Shown: positions 9,945 through 21,712 of the stretch, piece by piece
Layout: the number at the start of each line of letters is the position of its first letter
How positions within the stretch are numbered: the stretch's first letter is position 1
From: Gautieria morchelliformis
Taxonomy: Eukaryota; Basidiomycota; Agaricomycetes; Gomphales; Gomphaceae
Assembly (NCBI GenBank): GCA_015179125.1
Contig: WHVA01000148.1
Span: forward strand, 124,001 to 188,000
Direction of reading: 5' to 3'
DNA length: 64,000 bases
Program-made: the position numbers and the translations under genes
The notes under the pieces: generated by a model
What the model was told of the DNA's origin: nothing
Databases searched by the model: none
What the model saw: the letters and a program-made list of their open reading frames with translations, nothing else

Positions 9945-12189
9945 CTATAACTCGTCTCCCCATAGGCCCTGATAATGCTCCAGTAAACTTTCAGATGACC
10001 TTATCCGCGGTGTGATTGAACACTCGAATGGATCGGGACGCCTAAAAGCGCATGCAATGAGAACAGTAGAAGAGGGTTGAGTCTTGGTCGCTAGGACTTG
10101 AACGCACGAAATGGTCCCCGACGTGAATGTTACATCTAAGGGTATCTCCGTCCCGTTGGCCTCTTTAGCAGGAGATATATTGAAGAGCTTGAGAATCGTG
10201 CTAGTCGCTATGTAAATGGTGTTATCGGCTAGATAACGGCCAGGACATATCCTTGTAATAAAATAGTATGTCAGCGATAAAATTGGGACGCCATGCACTC
10301 ATGAAGCCAACCTTCGCCCAAATCCAAATGCGGAAGACGGATCTTTGACACCTGGTCTAAAGAAGCGTTCAGGCTCGAAGTGTTCAGGCCTCGGGCCATA
10401 CATATTCTCATCGTGAAGCATCGCCCTTTCCAGGAAATTCTAGTCAGTACCTGCCACCGCTCCCAAGAACGATGGCTCCACCATGAATTTCCAATGATGA
10501 CGCTGCCTTTGGGGATGAAATAGTTATTGTATATATCATCTTCCATCACCCCGTGGGCAATCGCAAGCGGAAACACTGGGTGCCACCTACAGCGCACGTC
10601 CGTTAGCTTACACAGACATTTCAGTATTGACTGAACCACCTTTGTATTTCCTTGCACAAGGCATTTATGTACGGAAGGTTCTGACGATCCTCAAATCCGG
10701 GGAGTCGGTCTGCTCCAATAACGTCTTCGAGCTCAGCTTGCGCCTTGCGCTGCACATCGGGATAAAGGATCATGGCGAGCACAAACCAGGACAGAGCGAC
10801 GGTAGTCTGGAAGAGTCATCATCCCAATGGGAGATTAGAGATGGAATAAGAGGGAAGCCGTACAGTATCAGCACCTGCGCCGAACGCAGTAGCTCCAGTA
10901 TTTCTGATGGTATGCTCTTCCTGCTGCGCATCCAGGCCATGCAAATGAGTCGTACTTTCTAAAAATGAAGCTGTGAACGAAGGAATCCCCTTCCCTTCCC
11001 CCTTTTATCCCATAAATATACTGAAAATGGGTGGAAGCGACATAACTCTGACTCACCAAAGCTTTCTTGCAAGCGTCAAATGGAACAGTAGGCATTTGTG
11101 TAATGGCCTGTCTCCAAATGCGCGCTTTCGTCTTGAATCCTGCGCCTGGCATCCACTCGGGTACATATTTCACTTATTAGCGTGGTTTTAACCGTCCGAG
11201 TGGTGAAAACAATTATACATACATATTGGGACAGTATCAACGAGGTATGCCCCGGGATTGGTAGGTATTGACCCGACAGCTGCCAGAGCCTCTTCGGCAA
11301 GTTTGATGTAGGGGTCATCAGCGGGAAGCACTTTGATGCCATAAATGATCTGCGGTTGATACATTGGCATGTATCTGAGGTTTCACGAAGAGAATGATAA
11401 CCCCACCTCCATTATTATAGCACCGGTGAGGTGTCGGAGATGTGTGAGAAATTCTTTTGGCGACTTGTGGAGTCGGCGGAGGAGGTCTCTGTCAGCACAT
11501 TAGTCCAGGATGCTGGCTGATGAATGGCTTCCAGATGTATTACACACAGAGTATGTTTGTACTGAATTGAATGATATGCTCCGACAGGGGTGGGGTGGAA
11601 CTTCTGATGAAACATCTTGCGGTGGCGTCGCCATCTGTCGCCGTAACGCATTGCGACGAAATTCCAGTCGAATCCCATTCTATGTGAAAAAGAACAATGG
11701 TTTTATCATGAATGAAGCCAGAAAAAACCAACGTACAAGTCGATGAGCATAGGGAAGTCGAAGCGATCAGAGTAAATTGACGATCTCTTCTCAAAGAGGT
11801 CTTGAGCGGCGGCGACAGAGTTGATATAAACTATTGGCTGTCTGAAGACTTTGATGTAGACGAGTTCCCCTGGTAGATATAGGTCAGACAAATCAATTGA
11901 GTTCTCGAACCTGCACAATCTTGCCATATTTCTTGGCCCAGTGGGTGTATGTCTCCCATTCGTGCTTCTCGGGGATATCAGAGAAATTTCCAACGATCGC
12001 CTTCCTGGGAGGCCCAGGCGGGAGAGATGCGCCTGTGATTTATATAAAAGCTCAAATACAGGATGATTTACTATATCTGGTATGCATACCTCTTGGAATG
12101 CGCGTTGATCGTGTACCCAAGAACAAGAGAATGCATGCTAACGCTCCGACAACGATATCGGTGTTGGATATGCCAACTGAAAGAACCAT
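9945..12189 (-). CDS. Cytochrome P450 monooxygenase (multi-exon, apparently intact)
   Basis: A haem-thiolate monooxygenase read on the minus strand from ATG at 12189. The N-terminus MVLSVGISNTDIVVGALACI is a membrane anchor of the endoplasmic reticulum, followed across an intron by the Pro-rich hinge SLPPGPPRKAIVGN. Further motifs are WRRHRKMFHQKF (C-helix), the I-helix oxygen-binding GAGADTT (split by an intron), EIQR (ExxR), PEHFEPERF (PERF) and the haem loop FGFGRRICPGRYLAD, whose arginines are joined by an intron at about 10258-10315. Introns are about 45-65 bases with GT...AG ends, and the splices I checked restore the frame; one junction near 11.0 kb is unclear. The C-terminus is GLWGDEL. 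It resembles the O-methylsterigmatocystin-oxidoreductase-like P450 group, but the substrate cannot be read from sequence. It is the only ordinary intact host gene I see, with transposon debris on both sides. Confidence 0.88.
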
Positions 12190-12846
12190 TGATGAAGATC
12201 GATTAAGGCGCGAATGAAGGCTTAGCCGTGAATGCCAATGTAGACCAAAGTTCAAGAGAGTAAAAGTCAACCTGTGCGCCGTCAATGAGGCGTCGCTCAA
12301 AAGCCAGTGGCGAGCGCCAGGCTCTCATGACAGATCAGTGATCACAGATGCTAATATTAAAGCATTCGCGAGAGATGACGACGAACGATCCCAGGCTCAA
12401 AGATAAAATTGCGTGGAAGCATCGATGTTGAATCTCGGGCCGCGGCATTGGCAGCCGGGGGTCCCGGGGGACGAGCGCATTCGGTGAGGACATTATGGTT
12501 TGTCCAACACCAGCCTCTTGAAGCCTATGTAAAGGCTGTTGAATTATTATCGCTCTCTCCTCTTATGGTCACTCGTGGTTCCCCCATTTCGAGCTCCTAC
12601 CGAATCACTTAGTTACAGTAGCTAGACTCTGTATATTTTTCTGAGGCTTCGCGAGTGGAGAATGCAATCTTATTCTTCTACCATCACCTACGCCCATTAG
12701 GTTATGGGCCCCGCACTTTAAAACTTAGCCCAGAAGAAGAAAAAATCTGTAACCGCCAGAATGTCGGCACTCACGCAACCGAGCTCCTTATACCGCGTGG
12801 AAAGAAAGATGCGATGGATCCTACTCGAACAAGATTTGTGGGAGCA
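12190..12846. other. P450 upstream region and left flank of KDZ element 1
   Basis: The first part is the likely promoter of the P450. Near 12711 a stretch GGTTATGGGCCCCGCA resembles the sequence found just inside the 5' LTR of the copia elements in this window (for example at 53521), so the part before the KDZ element may hold the start of the copia whose body appears at 21713. I could not define an LTR here. Confidence 0.35.
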
Positions 12847-12854
12847 CACATCGG
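12847..12854. repeat. 8-bp target duplication of KDZ element 1 (left)
   Basis: CACATCGG directly outside the left end of the element. The same eight bases lie directly outside the right end at 21705-21712. An 8-bp duplication is also found for the other KDZ element in this window. Confidence 0.7.
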
Positions 12855-12990
12855 CGGATAGGCAACTGACGCCGGTTGTATTTGGACCGTACAGCCGGCT
12901 GTAAATACATGTACGACCTGCTGTAATATACACGCGCGCTTATACCAAACGCGCATTTGCCTATGGTGCACAGGCCCCGTCTCCCAACTC
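12855..12990 (+). repeat. Left terminal inverted arm of KDZ element 1
   Basis: Unique (non-satellite) part of the end. It pairs with 21570-21704 with a handful of mismatches, including TAATATACACGCGCGCTTA present in both arms. It carries CCGGCTGTA and TACATGTA palindromic motifs that could be transposase contacts (inference). Confidence 0.8.
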
Positions 12991-12991
12991 C

Positions 12992-14400
12992 AAGGACACT
13001 ACCGTGCACACGCACCGTCCCCAGCCTCCACGTACGGTGCACACGCACCATCCCCGGCGTCCCCGTACGGTGCACGACCACTGAAGCCGCCCCGCAGTAC
13101 GGTGCACACGCCCCGAAGCCGGCCTCCACGTACGGTGCACACGCCCCGAAGCCGGCCTCCACGTACGGTGCACACGCACCGTCCCCGGCGTTCATGCACG
13201 GTGCACGCGCCCTGATGCCGCCTCGCAAGTACGGTGCACGCGCACTGAAGCCGCCTCGACGTACGGTGCACACGCACTGAAACCACCTCGCCGTACGGTG
13301 CACACGCGCCGTACCCGGTGTCCACATACGGTGCACGCGCACGCCTCGCAGGACGGTGCACACGCGGCGTCCACGTGCGGTGCACACGCACCATGCCCGG
13401 CGTCCACGTACGGTGCACCCGCACTGAAGCCGCCTCGCAGTACGGTGCACACGCCCCGCAGCCGGCCTCCACGTATGGTGCACACGCCCCGTCCCCGGTG
13501 TCCACATACGGTGCACGCGCACGCCTCGCAGGACGGTGCGCACGCGGCGTCCACGTGCGGTGCACACGCACCATCCCGGGCGTCCACGTACGGTGCACCC
13601 GCACTGAAGCCGCCTCGCAGTACGGTGCACACGCCCCGCAGCCGGCCTCCACGTATGGTGCACACGCCCCGTTCCCGGTGTCCACATACGGTGCACGCGC
13701 ACGCCTCGCAGGACGGTGCACACGCGGCGTCCACGTGCGGTGCACACGCACCGTCCCCGGCCTCCACGTACGGTGCACGACCACTGAAGCCGCCTCGCAG
13801 TACGGTGCACACGCACCGAAGCCGGCCTCCACGCGCACTGAAACCACCTCGTAGTACGGAGCACACGCACCATCCCCGGTGTTCACGTACCGCGCACTGA
13901 AGCCGCCTCGCAGTACGGTGCACGCGCACTGTAACCACCTCGCAGTACGGTGCACGCGCACTGAGGCCGCCTCGCAGTACGATGCACACGCGCCGTACCC
14001 GGTGTCCACGTACGGTGCACGCGCACGCCTCGCAGGACGGTGCACACGCGGCGTCCACGTACGGTGCACACGCACCATCCCCGGTGTCCACGTACGGTGC
14101 ACGCGCACCGAAGCCGGCGTCCACGTACGGTGCACCCGCGCCGTACCCGGTGTCCACGTACGGTGCACGCGCACCGTACCCGGCGTCCACGTACGGTGCA
14201 CGCGCACACTGAAGCCGCCTCGCACTACGGTGCACGCGCACCGTCCGCGGCATCCACGTTCGGTGCACACGCACTGAGGCCGCCTCGCAGTACGGTGCAC
14301 CCGCACCGTCCCCGGTGTCCACGTACGGTGCACGCGCACTGTCCTGCGACTCGCAGTAGGGTGAATGCGTGGTCCACCCCCTCCAGTGCACATGCACCGT
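12992..14400. repeat. 33-bp minisatellite array, left arm, with 180-bp higher-order unit
   Basis: About forty copies of a 33-base unit of the form ACGGTGCACACGCACC followed by a variable core such as GTCCCCGGCGTCCACGT. Each unit holds GTGCAC and GTAC palindromes and several CpG. Between 13319 and 13860 a 180-base block occurs three times in a row, starting at 13321, 13501 and 13681. Because 33 is 3 x 11, open frames run through on both strands with an 11-residue period; these are not genes. The array is the reverse complement of the one at 20069-21590. Confidence 0.95.
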
Positions 14401-16990
14401 ATCTAGACCCAAAGTGGTGTCCCCAGGGGTTCCTCTTCGTCTGAGAGAGCGCGGAAAGGGCGGCGCTTGGGCAGACGAGTTCGGACCAGCCACGGATCCC
14501 GCCGCCTTCTGCTGCGCGAGGCGGAAGGGGCCAGCTAACGGACGTGAGGTCATTACCGAGGGGATGCCTCCTAAGGCGGGCATGCTCGTGCTCATTGGAT
14601 TGATTGCACCGTGGGGGTACATCCTTGTGGTCTGGCCCCTGAGGGATTTGACATATCCATCAAGAATCATAAATTAGTGAGTCCCCTTGGGTTTTACGGT
14701 CCTTGATTGAACTTGTCATACCGTTGACCGTACCAAAGACGGAGTGGAAGGCAAACATGCGACGCGTGTCGCTGAGGGATCACGTGATACCACGTGATAC
14801 GTCCCCACCCGTGGGATAGCTAAAATGAATAATGTCATTTCATATCGCATTTCGGTCGCCGACATCGCGTGTCTGTCCTGTGCAATTGACAGACTGTCAA
14901 GAGTATTAGTAGCTCCTTTCACACTGGCTCAAATTCTATCAACCAGGTCTTGTTTAGAAGCTATGAGCCTGTAGATACTCAGAAAAATGTCCAAACCATG
15001 ATACCTCCATTGTACGTACCAGGAGGTTGTGACGCTTTCCTGACCGTTGGTGGGTCACGTGCACGGTGGCACAGACAACAATACAACCAGAACTATTTAT
15101 TATATTCTCGCTGTGATAAGCAACACCACCGACTACCTGTGATTCGTGTTTGCAGCTTCTATCCTCCATGGTTGTGCATAATATATTATGGCAGGGGTTC
15201 GATGGCTGTGTCAATTTAGTATTACTATTTGTCCATTTATTGAACTTCACAGGGTGTCAGAGTAGAAGACTGAGGAGAAGCCGGGATTTCAGTGGATTTC
15301 AGTCTTGACTGACGTCCATGCGGATACCGTTTCAGCGCAGGGCGCCCTGGCCCTCTGCGCCCTCGTTGTCTCTGGGACATCTGAGCACGGTTCTTAGTTC
15401 TGGAGAGAAAGATGAAATGCAGTCTGACATGTTATATGAACAGTGAGCCCCATTGTTCTCATGAGAGATGCAGCCATTGTCCACATGCTGGAATCAATGG
15501 TGCATGGTCAAATAAGGTAGACAAGCACATAAATTGAGTTGTCGTGTCAAAAAGCTGCGTAGATGATTTAACATACCCCCTGAGTATTTTTGAGCAGTTG
15601 ATGACCCTCGACTGCCATGCTTCGTTGGTGCTGCCTGACTTCTTGCACTAAGGCAGTTGTATCACATCCAATCTCAGAAACTACTTGCGAGACTGCTGAC
15701 GGTATAGGGGATGGAGGCAGTGGGGGAGATTTGCAGGCTCGAGTTCCGCTATGACTTTGGTGGTACTGTCATTTGGGGGAGGAGTTTTACGTGGAGCGTG
15801 CTGGCGTGAAACTTTGCATGTGGACATTGTATGAACTCGATCATCATGATCTTCAGAAGACACAGAATTGGCGTCTTCTCTTACACTGTCCCACTGAGCA
15901 TCAGGTCAAGGACGAATGCATCCAAGGATGACTCACACCTACATTTGAGGCTGCACACTTTGTTGTCTAGTGCGTCCATATAGGCCGCCAACACAGCTAC
16001 AGACAAAATGAGCCTCTGGTGCAATTAGGATGATGCAAGAGGGTACTCACTTTGAAAAACACTTTGACGGCCTCCAGCTATTGATAAGGCCGCGCGTTGC
16101 CTCCTGGCAGACATTGCGGTGGGGAGGCCCATGACATCATCAGAGAGAAACATGCCAGGGCAGGGATGGCCGAAAATTCAGGCCTGAGAACAATCGGATT
16201 TGCTTACGAAAATTCTTGGGTTGGATCGAAGGTCTTTTGGTCACAATTAGAGTGATGCAACTCTGAGATCCAAGTATTGAGAAATAGCTAATTTACTCAC
16301 CAACCAGGTCACCTACCTAGGATCTGACAATTATCCCCAACCCTCCTGGTTTTAGGGATGAGACCGAGCCTGCATATATAGAATTTGACGCAGCAGCTGG
16401 GTAGCAGCTAAAAGTCGGGACAGAAATGTGATAGTGGTGTGACAGAAACTCATCCACAGTGTGACAGAATTGGAGTTGCACAGGGACAGAAATAGAATAG
16501 TGGACTCGACACAAAAGCAATTTTTCAGGGACACTAGTGGTAAAACAAAGGGACACAAAAGGTATGTTCGGGACCGAAATGGGATATCAAGTGACATTAT
16601 TAGGTCATGCTGTGGGATAGGTCCCGACGGGGCCGCCCCAGTTGGTCACACGCGGCCACAAGTTGCCTCTCAATGTCCTCGGGGCTATGTGAGGTGTTGG
16701 GTTGGGACATCTGGGAGATGTCAAGGGGATGAAGACAGGCGGTGGACATGGGCGTATGGGGAGTGGGAGATGGCGCCAATGCGGCAGGCTCCTAGGCCAC
16801 ATTGGTCCGGTATGGAGCGGAAAGTATATCTGCTTCTTTCAATGGTCTACAAACGCCGTTGCTCGTCATTGTTTGTGGGATATGGAGCTACAACATATGC
16901 TATTTATGGAGGGGAATGATGGGGGGCTCGTATGTCCATGGTCTGCAAAGGCAGCCAATCAAGCATGGCAGGCGAGTCCTGATCAGGCTC
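14401..16990. other. KDZ element 1 interior, left part, no clear gene
   Basis: No recognisable gene. The stretch 16400-16610 carries several short variants of GGGACAGAAATGGGATA and GTGACAGAA, a local degenerate repeat. Other open frames are short and lack motifs. This part could hold decayed upstream exons of the KDZ gene, or the end of a second gene on the minus strand. Confidence 0.3.
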
Positions 16991-16993
16991 GCC

Positions 16994-17248
16994 CTAGGCC
17001 CCATGAGGGCGCCTAGTGCACATTGGGAGGTGGCCAAATTCGGCCTCGTAGGCTGAGACAAGAGCCTCAGTGCGGTCTTTTTCGAGAACCACTTGCTGGT
17101 GCTCACCCTCCAGCTGCCTCAGAGCCTTGCTGAGGTCCAGGGCCTCCCGCCGCCGGGATTGCGCTACCGCCCATGTTGTGACATCACGAACGCGCGCGAG
17201 GTTCGGTACAACCAAACGCATCACCGCGCGCCCGCACCCGCTGCACAC
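16994..17248 (-). CDS. Coiled-coil coding scrap in KDZ element 1
   Basis: The minus strand encodes a coiled-coil segment (LSKALRQLEGEHQQVVLEKD followed by RTEALVSAYEAEFGHLP) that looks like real protein, with heptad spacing of Leu/Val/Ala. It may be the C-terminal exon of a minus-strand gene carried in the element, facing the plus-strand transposase. I do not recognise the family, and upstream exons were not found. Confidence 0.3.
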   Translation of the reverse strand: MCSGCGRAVMRLVVPNLARVRDVTTWAVAQSRRREALDLSKALRQLEGEHQQVVLEKDRTEALVSAYEAEFGHLPMCTRRPHGA

Positions 17249-17538
17249 GATGTGGCCATGGGCCAGGACTTAAAGGCCGGGCCTTATTCACACACCGAGG
17301 TGATGAGGGAGACCCTGGGGTGTGGCGCTGTGACCACCATGCCACCAGCGGGGATTGCCCTCACATTGCCCAGACGTGGCAGCACTTGCACCTGCTGCGG
17401 GCCAGCGACCCCAAGCTCACTCAGGCAATGACACCCAAGCAAGGGGTGCCACTGATGGGCACTGCTGTACCTGGTGTGTGCGATGATACCTATGGTTGCA
17501 ACTGCCTCGCCGCAATCTGATGCACAGATCGGGTCGAC

Positions 17539-18936
17539 ATGCCCCCCACAACGGGCAACCTCATCCCCATCCCTGATCTTGCCCCAGAGTTGACCTCCGC
17601 TGACTGTGAGCGATCTGTGTCTTACCACACAGTCCCGCTCCCTGTGTGGGTGGCCCTCCCAGGCAAGGATAGCCGTGACTCACTCGCGCACACGGCGCTC
17701 TGTCCCCCGGCCCTGTTGGCACTCGAGGCAAGCTCACGGTGCGCATGGCACCCTCAGATAACAGTCATGCCGGGACACCAGGGCATCAAACCCCTTGAGT
17801 GCACAATTTACACCCTGACATGCACTTTGGACCGTGTCATGCAGGTGGTGCGATGCACCAGTTTCCCTGCGCGCGGGTGGCGTTCTTGCGGCCCAGACCT
17901 GGGCACACTGGGCCTGTTTAATTACAACAATCACTCCATGTTTACGCATGACCTCCTAGATGAATACACTAGTGCGTACACACTCGCTGAAACACCGTTC
18001 AGCATGTGGACACAAGGAGTCGTGAGAAGGTACATGATACATGGTTCCAGCAGACCCTTTGTGTCAGTCGAAGTCTTCCATAACGTAGGGTTGATCACTG
18101 AAGGTGGTCACCACTCTGCATCCATTCTGTCCAGTGTCCCAGTAATCAGTAACCTCGTCACTGTGTGGCAGTCAGAGGATCCCATGTTGCCTTGTGTGGC
18201 ATACGACGTGTTTGCATGGGTCCTCGTGCGCTCCCGAGAAGTGTGGCAGCTGGTCCTTGGTGCAGACCGCACGCAATCACCTTCTGCATCCATGGAGGCC
18301 TTGGACTGGTGCCAGGTGAGTCACTGCTCTAACAGCCAGGGCGGCAGATGTTCACACAATGTCGCCAGACTGGGACATGGTACACACAGCGCCCCTCCTA
18401 CCCACTGCTGCGCCATGACACCCGAAATGAGCCCTCAGGTGACCGCGGTGGGAAGTGCTCGAAGTTTTTCGGGAGCTACAAAACGCAGGGTCTAACCGTT
18501 GGCATCATGTGCTGCTGGTGCACGCACTCTGTCTGCTATGGTTTCCATTGCATCCCAAGTGGGGAGGGACGCAATGATGTCTTTTCCGCGTTGTTCATGA
18601 GGTGGGAGGCTGCCCCAGACTCGTCGTGTATGATTTCGCCTGCGCTCTCGCACCATATTGCATGACACGTGAGCCTGCCTTCTTTGGAGACACCCTCTTT
18701 TCCGTAGATTATTTTCACTCTGGAGGTCATACCAGTGCTCACCTTCCTCGTTCTTGTCAACTTACGCAGCTCCCGACCCATGCCTTGCTGCCGTGAACAC
18801 GAGTGCGGCTGAGTGTGGTAACAGCGGGCTCAACCGCATACGCAAAGGGGTGAGCTACATGACGCAGGGACGGGCCATAGTATACACTCAGGTCTTTGTA
18901 AGTGTATGGAACAGGCTGAAATCCAGCGCATGGTGA
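17539..18936 (+). pseudogene. KDZ transposase (decayed), KDZ element 1
   Basis: Segments in order match the KDZ transposase family. The first is GPDLGTLGLFNYNNHSMFTH followed by LLDEYTSAYTLAETPFSMW and SSRPFVSVEVF. The catalytic region follows: YGFHCIPSGEGRNDVFSALF, VVYDFACALAPYC with the D-x-x-C signature, REPAFFGDTLFSVDYFHSGG, then AAECGNSGLNRIRKGVSYMT and FVSVWNRLKSSAW before the stop at 18934-18936. The frame shifts at least twice, near 18.62 kb (one base probably lost in the AAP-RLVVYD junction) and near 18.75 kb, so this copy is no longer functional as read. The upstream part (17539-18300) may contain introns. The cysteine clusters usual at the N-terminus of such proteins are not clear here. 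Confidence 0.75.
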
Positions 18937-20068
18937 TGGGATAGACCAATGGGGCCCATCCCCAACTGACAGACTCTCATTTGTTCTTACTCTGGATAGC
19001 TTAGTTGAATGTGATTCCTGCTCTATGAATTACAGAGATTAATTTGTACTCCATGCCCACATGCACTGGACATGCGCCTCACCCGACGACCCAGGTGCTT
19101 TCATGGCTTAGGATACGCACACGCAGTGCAAGTGCGTGAATCTCAACTTGGTTCATCCATCCATTGCTTAAAATCCTAATGCGCACACCGCACACGTGCA
19201 GATGCTAACATGGATGCCATGTTAGAAAAGACCTGATCCAGGTCCTTTCATTTCCCCCTTAGAGTGCTACCACACATGCAGACCAGTTCCAAGACATTAA
19301 TAAATATATATTCATGCCAAAGAGATATACATCAATCTCAATGGCATTGGTGGTACATCTGAGGACCAGTACCGCGTGGATGAGGCCCAGGTGAACGTGG
19401 GCATCCCCCTCGGAACATGCACGTGATCAGGATGCCACGCGTGTCTCCAGCGTGTCACGTGATCAACGCGTCGCACGCCACGCATGTTTGCTTCTCACTG
19501 CGTCTTGGGTACGGTCACCGGTGAGCAAATTTCATTGCGGGTCCATAAATAATCAGGGGGACTGACTATATTCATGAAATGTCCAGTCACTGTCTACCTC
19601 TCATCTTGCCGCAGGGATAGTGAGCTTTATGAATACTCGCGAGCTTTATGAATACTCGACGCATTAGCTCATTGTCCTCGAAGTCACCGAGGTCTTCCGG
19701 TGGTAAGATAGCAGCAGTATAAACCGCCCACCCTCTAAGCGCCCATTAGTCATCTTAGGGTTAGGGTTCAGGCGGTGAAAATACACAGGATGAAAGTTTC
19801 AAATTTTGGTAGAACATCCTGGTAGCTATGGTATATTACTTTGAGGCCTGATCTAAGCTGCTCCATGATTTAAATGTAAGATTGGATTAACTAAAATGTC
19901 ACCTCAGCAACAGTTTAGTAAATGAAGTTGCCGCATTCAATGTGATCTGGGTTCAACCCCCACAGCGCAAGCTGATGACCTTGAGTGTGGCCGCCTGAGG
20001 TGCCATTCACTGGCTCATGCTTTCACGCCTATTACCTACCATCTTCTAACTACCTCCTTCTACCTCAG
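18937..20068. other. KDZ element 1 interior, right part, no gene
   Basis: No gene seen. It includes a tandem doublet GAGCTTTATGAATACTCG at 19622-19657 and the sequence TTAGGGTTAGGGTT at 19755-19768, which is only two telomere-like units. Confidence 0.4.
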
Positions 20069-21590
20069 GAGATGGCGGCGGAACCCGCGGCTTGTGCACC
20101 GTACGTTGGGGCCGGTAGGGTGCATGTGCACGCTACGTGGAGCTGCGTTGGGCACCGTACGTTGGGGCTGGAGATGGTGCGTGTGCACGGTACGTGGAGC
20201 CGGGTTGGGCACCGTACGTGAAGGCCGGCTTCGGTGCGTGTGCACCGTACGTGGAGGCCGGGGATGGTGCGGGTGCACCGTACGTGGAGGCCGGAGATGG
20301 TGCGTGTGCACGGTACGTGGAGCCGGGTTGGGCACGGTACGTGGAGGCCGGCTTCGGTGCGTGTGCACCGTACTGCGAGGCGGCTTCAGTGCGCGCCGGG
20401 GATGGTGCGTGTGCACCGTACGTGGAGGCCGGCTTCGGTGCGCGTGCACCGTATTGCGAGGAGATGGCGGCGGAACCCGCGGCTTGTGCACCGTACGTTG
20501 GGGCCGGTAGGGTGCGTGTGCACGCTACGTGGAGCTGCGTTGGGCACCGTACGTTGGGGCTGGAGATGGTGCGTGTGCACGGTACGTGGAGCCGGGTTGG
20601 GCACCGTACGTGAAGGCCGGCTTCGGTGCGTGTGCACCGTACGTGGAGGCCGGGGATGGTGCGGGTGCACCGTACGTGGAGGCCGGAGATGGTGCGTGTG
20701 CACGGTACGTGGAGCCGGGTTGGGCACGGTACGTGGAGGCCGGCTTCGGTGCGTGTGCACCGTACTGCGAGGCGGCTTCAGTGCGCGCCGGGGATGGTGC
20801 GTGTGCACCGTACGTGGAGGCCGGCTTCGGTGCGCGTGCACCGTATTGCGAGGAGATGGCGGCGGAACCCGCGGCTTGTGCACCGTACGTTGGGGCCGGT
20901 AGGGTGCGTGTGCACGCTACGTGGAGCTGCGTTGGGCACCGTACGTTGGGGCCGGGGATGGTGCGTGTGCACGGTACGTGGAGGCCGGCTTCGGTGCGTG
21001 TGCACGGTACGTGGAGGCCGGGGATGGTGCGTGTGCACCGTACCCGGAGGCCGGCTTCGGTGTGCGAGATGGCGGCGGAACCCGCGGCTTGTGCACCGTA
21101 CGTGGAGGCCGGGGACGGTGCGTGTGCACCGCACGTGGACCCCGGTGATGGTGCGTGTGCACCGTACGTGGACGCCGGGGATGGTGCGTGTGCACCGTAC
21201 GTAGACGCCGGCTTCGGTGCGCGTGCACCGTATTGCGAGGCGGCTTCAGTGGTCGTGCACCGTACTTGGAGCCCAGGGATGGTGCGTGTGCACCGTACTG
21301 CGAGGCGGCTTCAGTGCGTGTGCGCCGTACGTGGAGGCCGGGGATGGTGCGTGTGCACCGTACGTGGAGGCCGGCTTCGGTGGTCGTGCACCGTACTTGG
21401 AGCCCAGGGATGGTGTGTGTGCACCGTACTGCGAGGCGGCTTCAGTGCCTGGGCACCGTACGTGGAGGCCGGGGATGGTGCGGGTGCACCGTACGTGGAG
21501 GCCAGGGACGGTGCGGGTGCACTGTACGTGGACGCCGGCTTCGGTGCGCACACACCGTACGTGGAGGCCGGTTGGGAGACAGGGCATGTG
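20069..21590. repeat. 33-bp minisatellite array, right arm, with 392-bp higher-order unit
   Basis: The same 33-base unit as in the left arm, in reverse orientation (GTGCACCGTACGTGGAGGCC and variants). A block of about 392 bases that begins GAGATGGCGGCGGAACCCGC repeats at 20069, 20461 and 20853, with a further partial start near 21065, so blocks of twelve units were amplified together. The 11-residue periodic open frames of up to about 400 codons are by-products of the repeat length. Confidence 0.95.
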
Positions 21591-21704
21591 CACCATAGGC
21601 GAATGCGCGCTGTGTCTAAGCGCGCGTGTATATTACAGCAGGTCGTACATGTATTTACAGCCGGCTGTACGGTCCACATACAACCGGCGTCAGTTGCCTG
21701 CCCC
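21570..21704 (-). repeat. Right terminal inverted arm of KDZ element 1
   Basis: Complement of 12855-12990. The element end is followed directly by the second CACATCGG (21705-21712). Confidence 0.8.
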
Positions 21705-21712
21705 CACATCGG

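Larger units (their letters stand above)
12855..21704 (+). mobile_element. KDZ transposon 1 with minisatellite-armed inverted ends
   Basis: An 8850-base element. Its ends pair as inverted repeats: from 12861 GGCAACTGACGCCGGTTGTA matches the complement of 21679-21698, and similarity continues for about 135 bases (12855-12990 against 21570-21704). The outermost six bases match less well. Each arm then runs into a long array of 33-bp repeats in opposite orientation (12992-14400 and 20069-21590). The centre carries a decayed KDZ (Kyakuja-Dileera-Zisupton) transposase on the plus strand. The 8-bp flanking duplication CACATCGG supports a single insertion. Right after the right end a copia remnant begins, and the left flank has a copia-like start, so it may have inserted into that copia. 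Confidence 0.75.

Noticed and set aside
12821-14670. Very long open frames (350-490 codons) on both strands rich in His/Arg/Thr or Gly/Ala/Cys
   Set aside because: They are by-products of a 33-bp repeat unit (3 x 11 codons) that keeps several frames open at once; there is no domain and the frames overlap each other.
19755-19768. Telomere-like TTAGGG
   Set aside because: Only two units, inside a transposon.
12992-21590. CRISPR-like array
   Set aside because: The units are contiguous imperfect repeats without unique spacers of constant length, in a eukaryotic genome.
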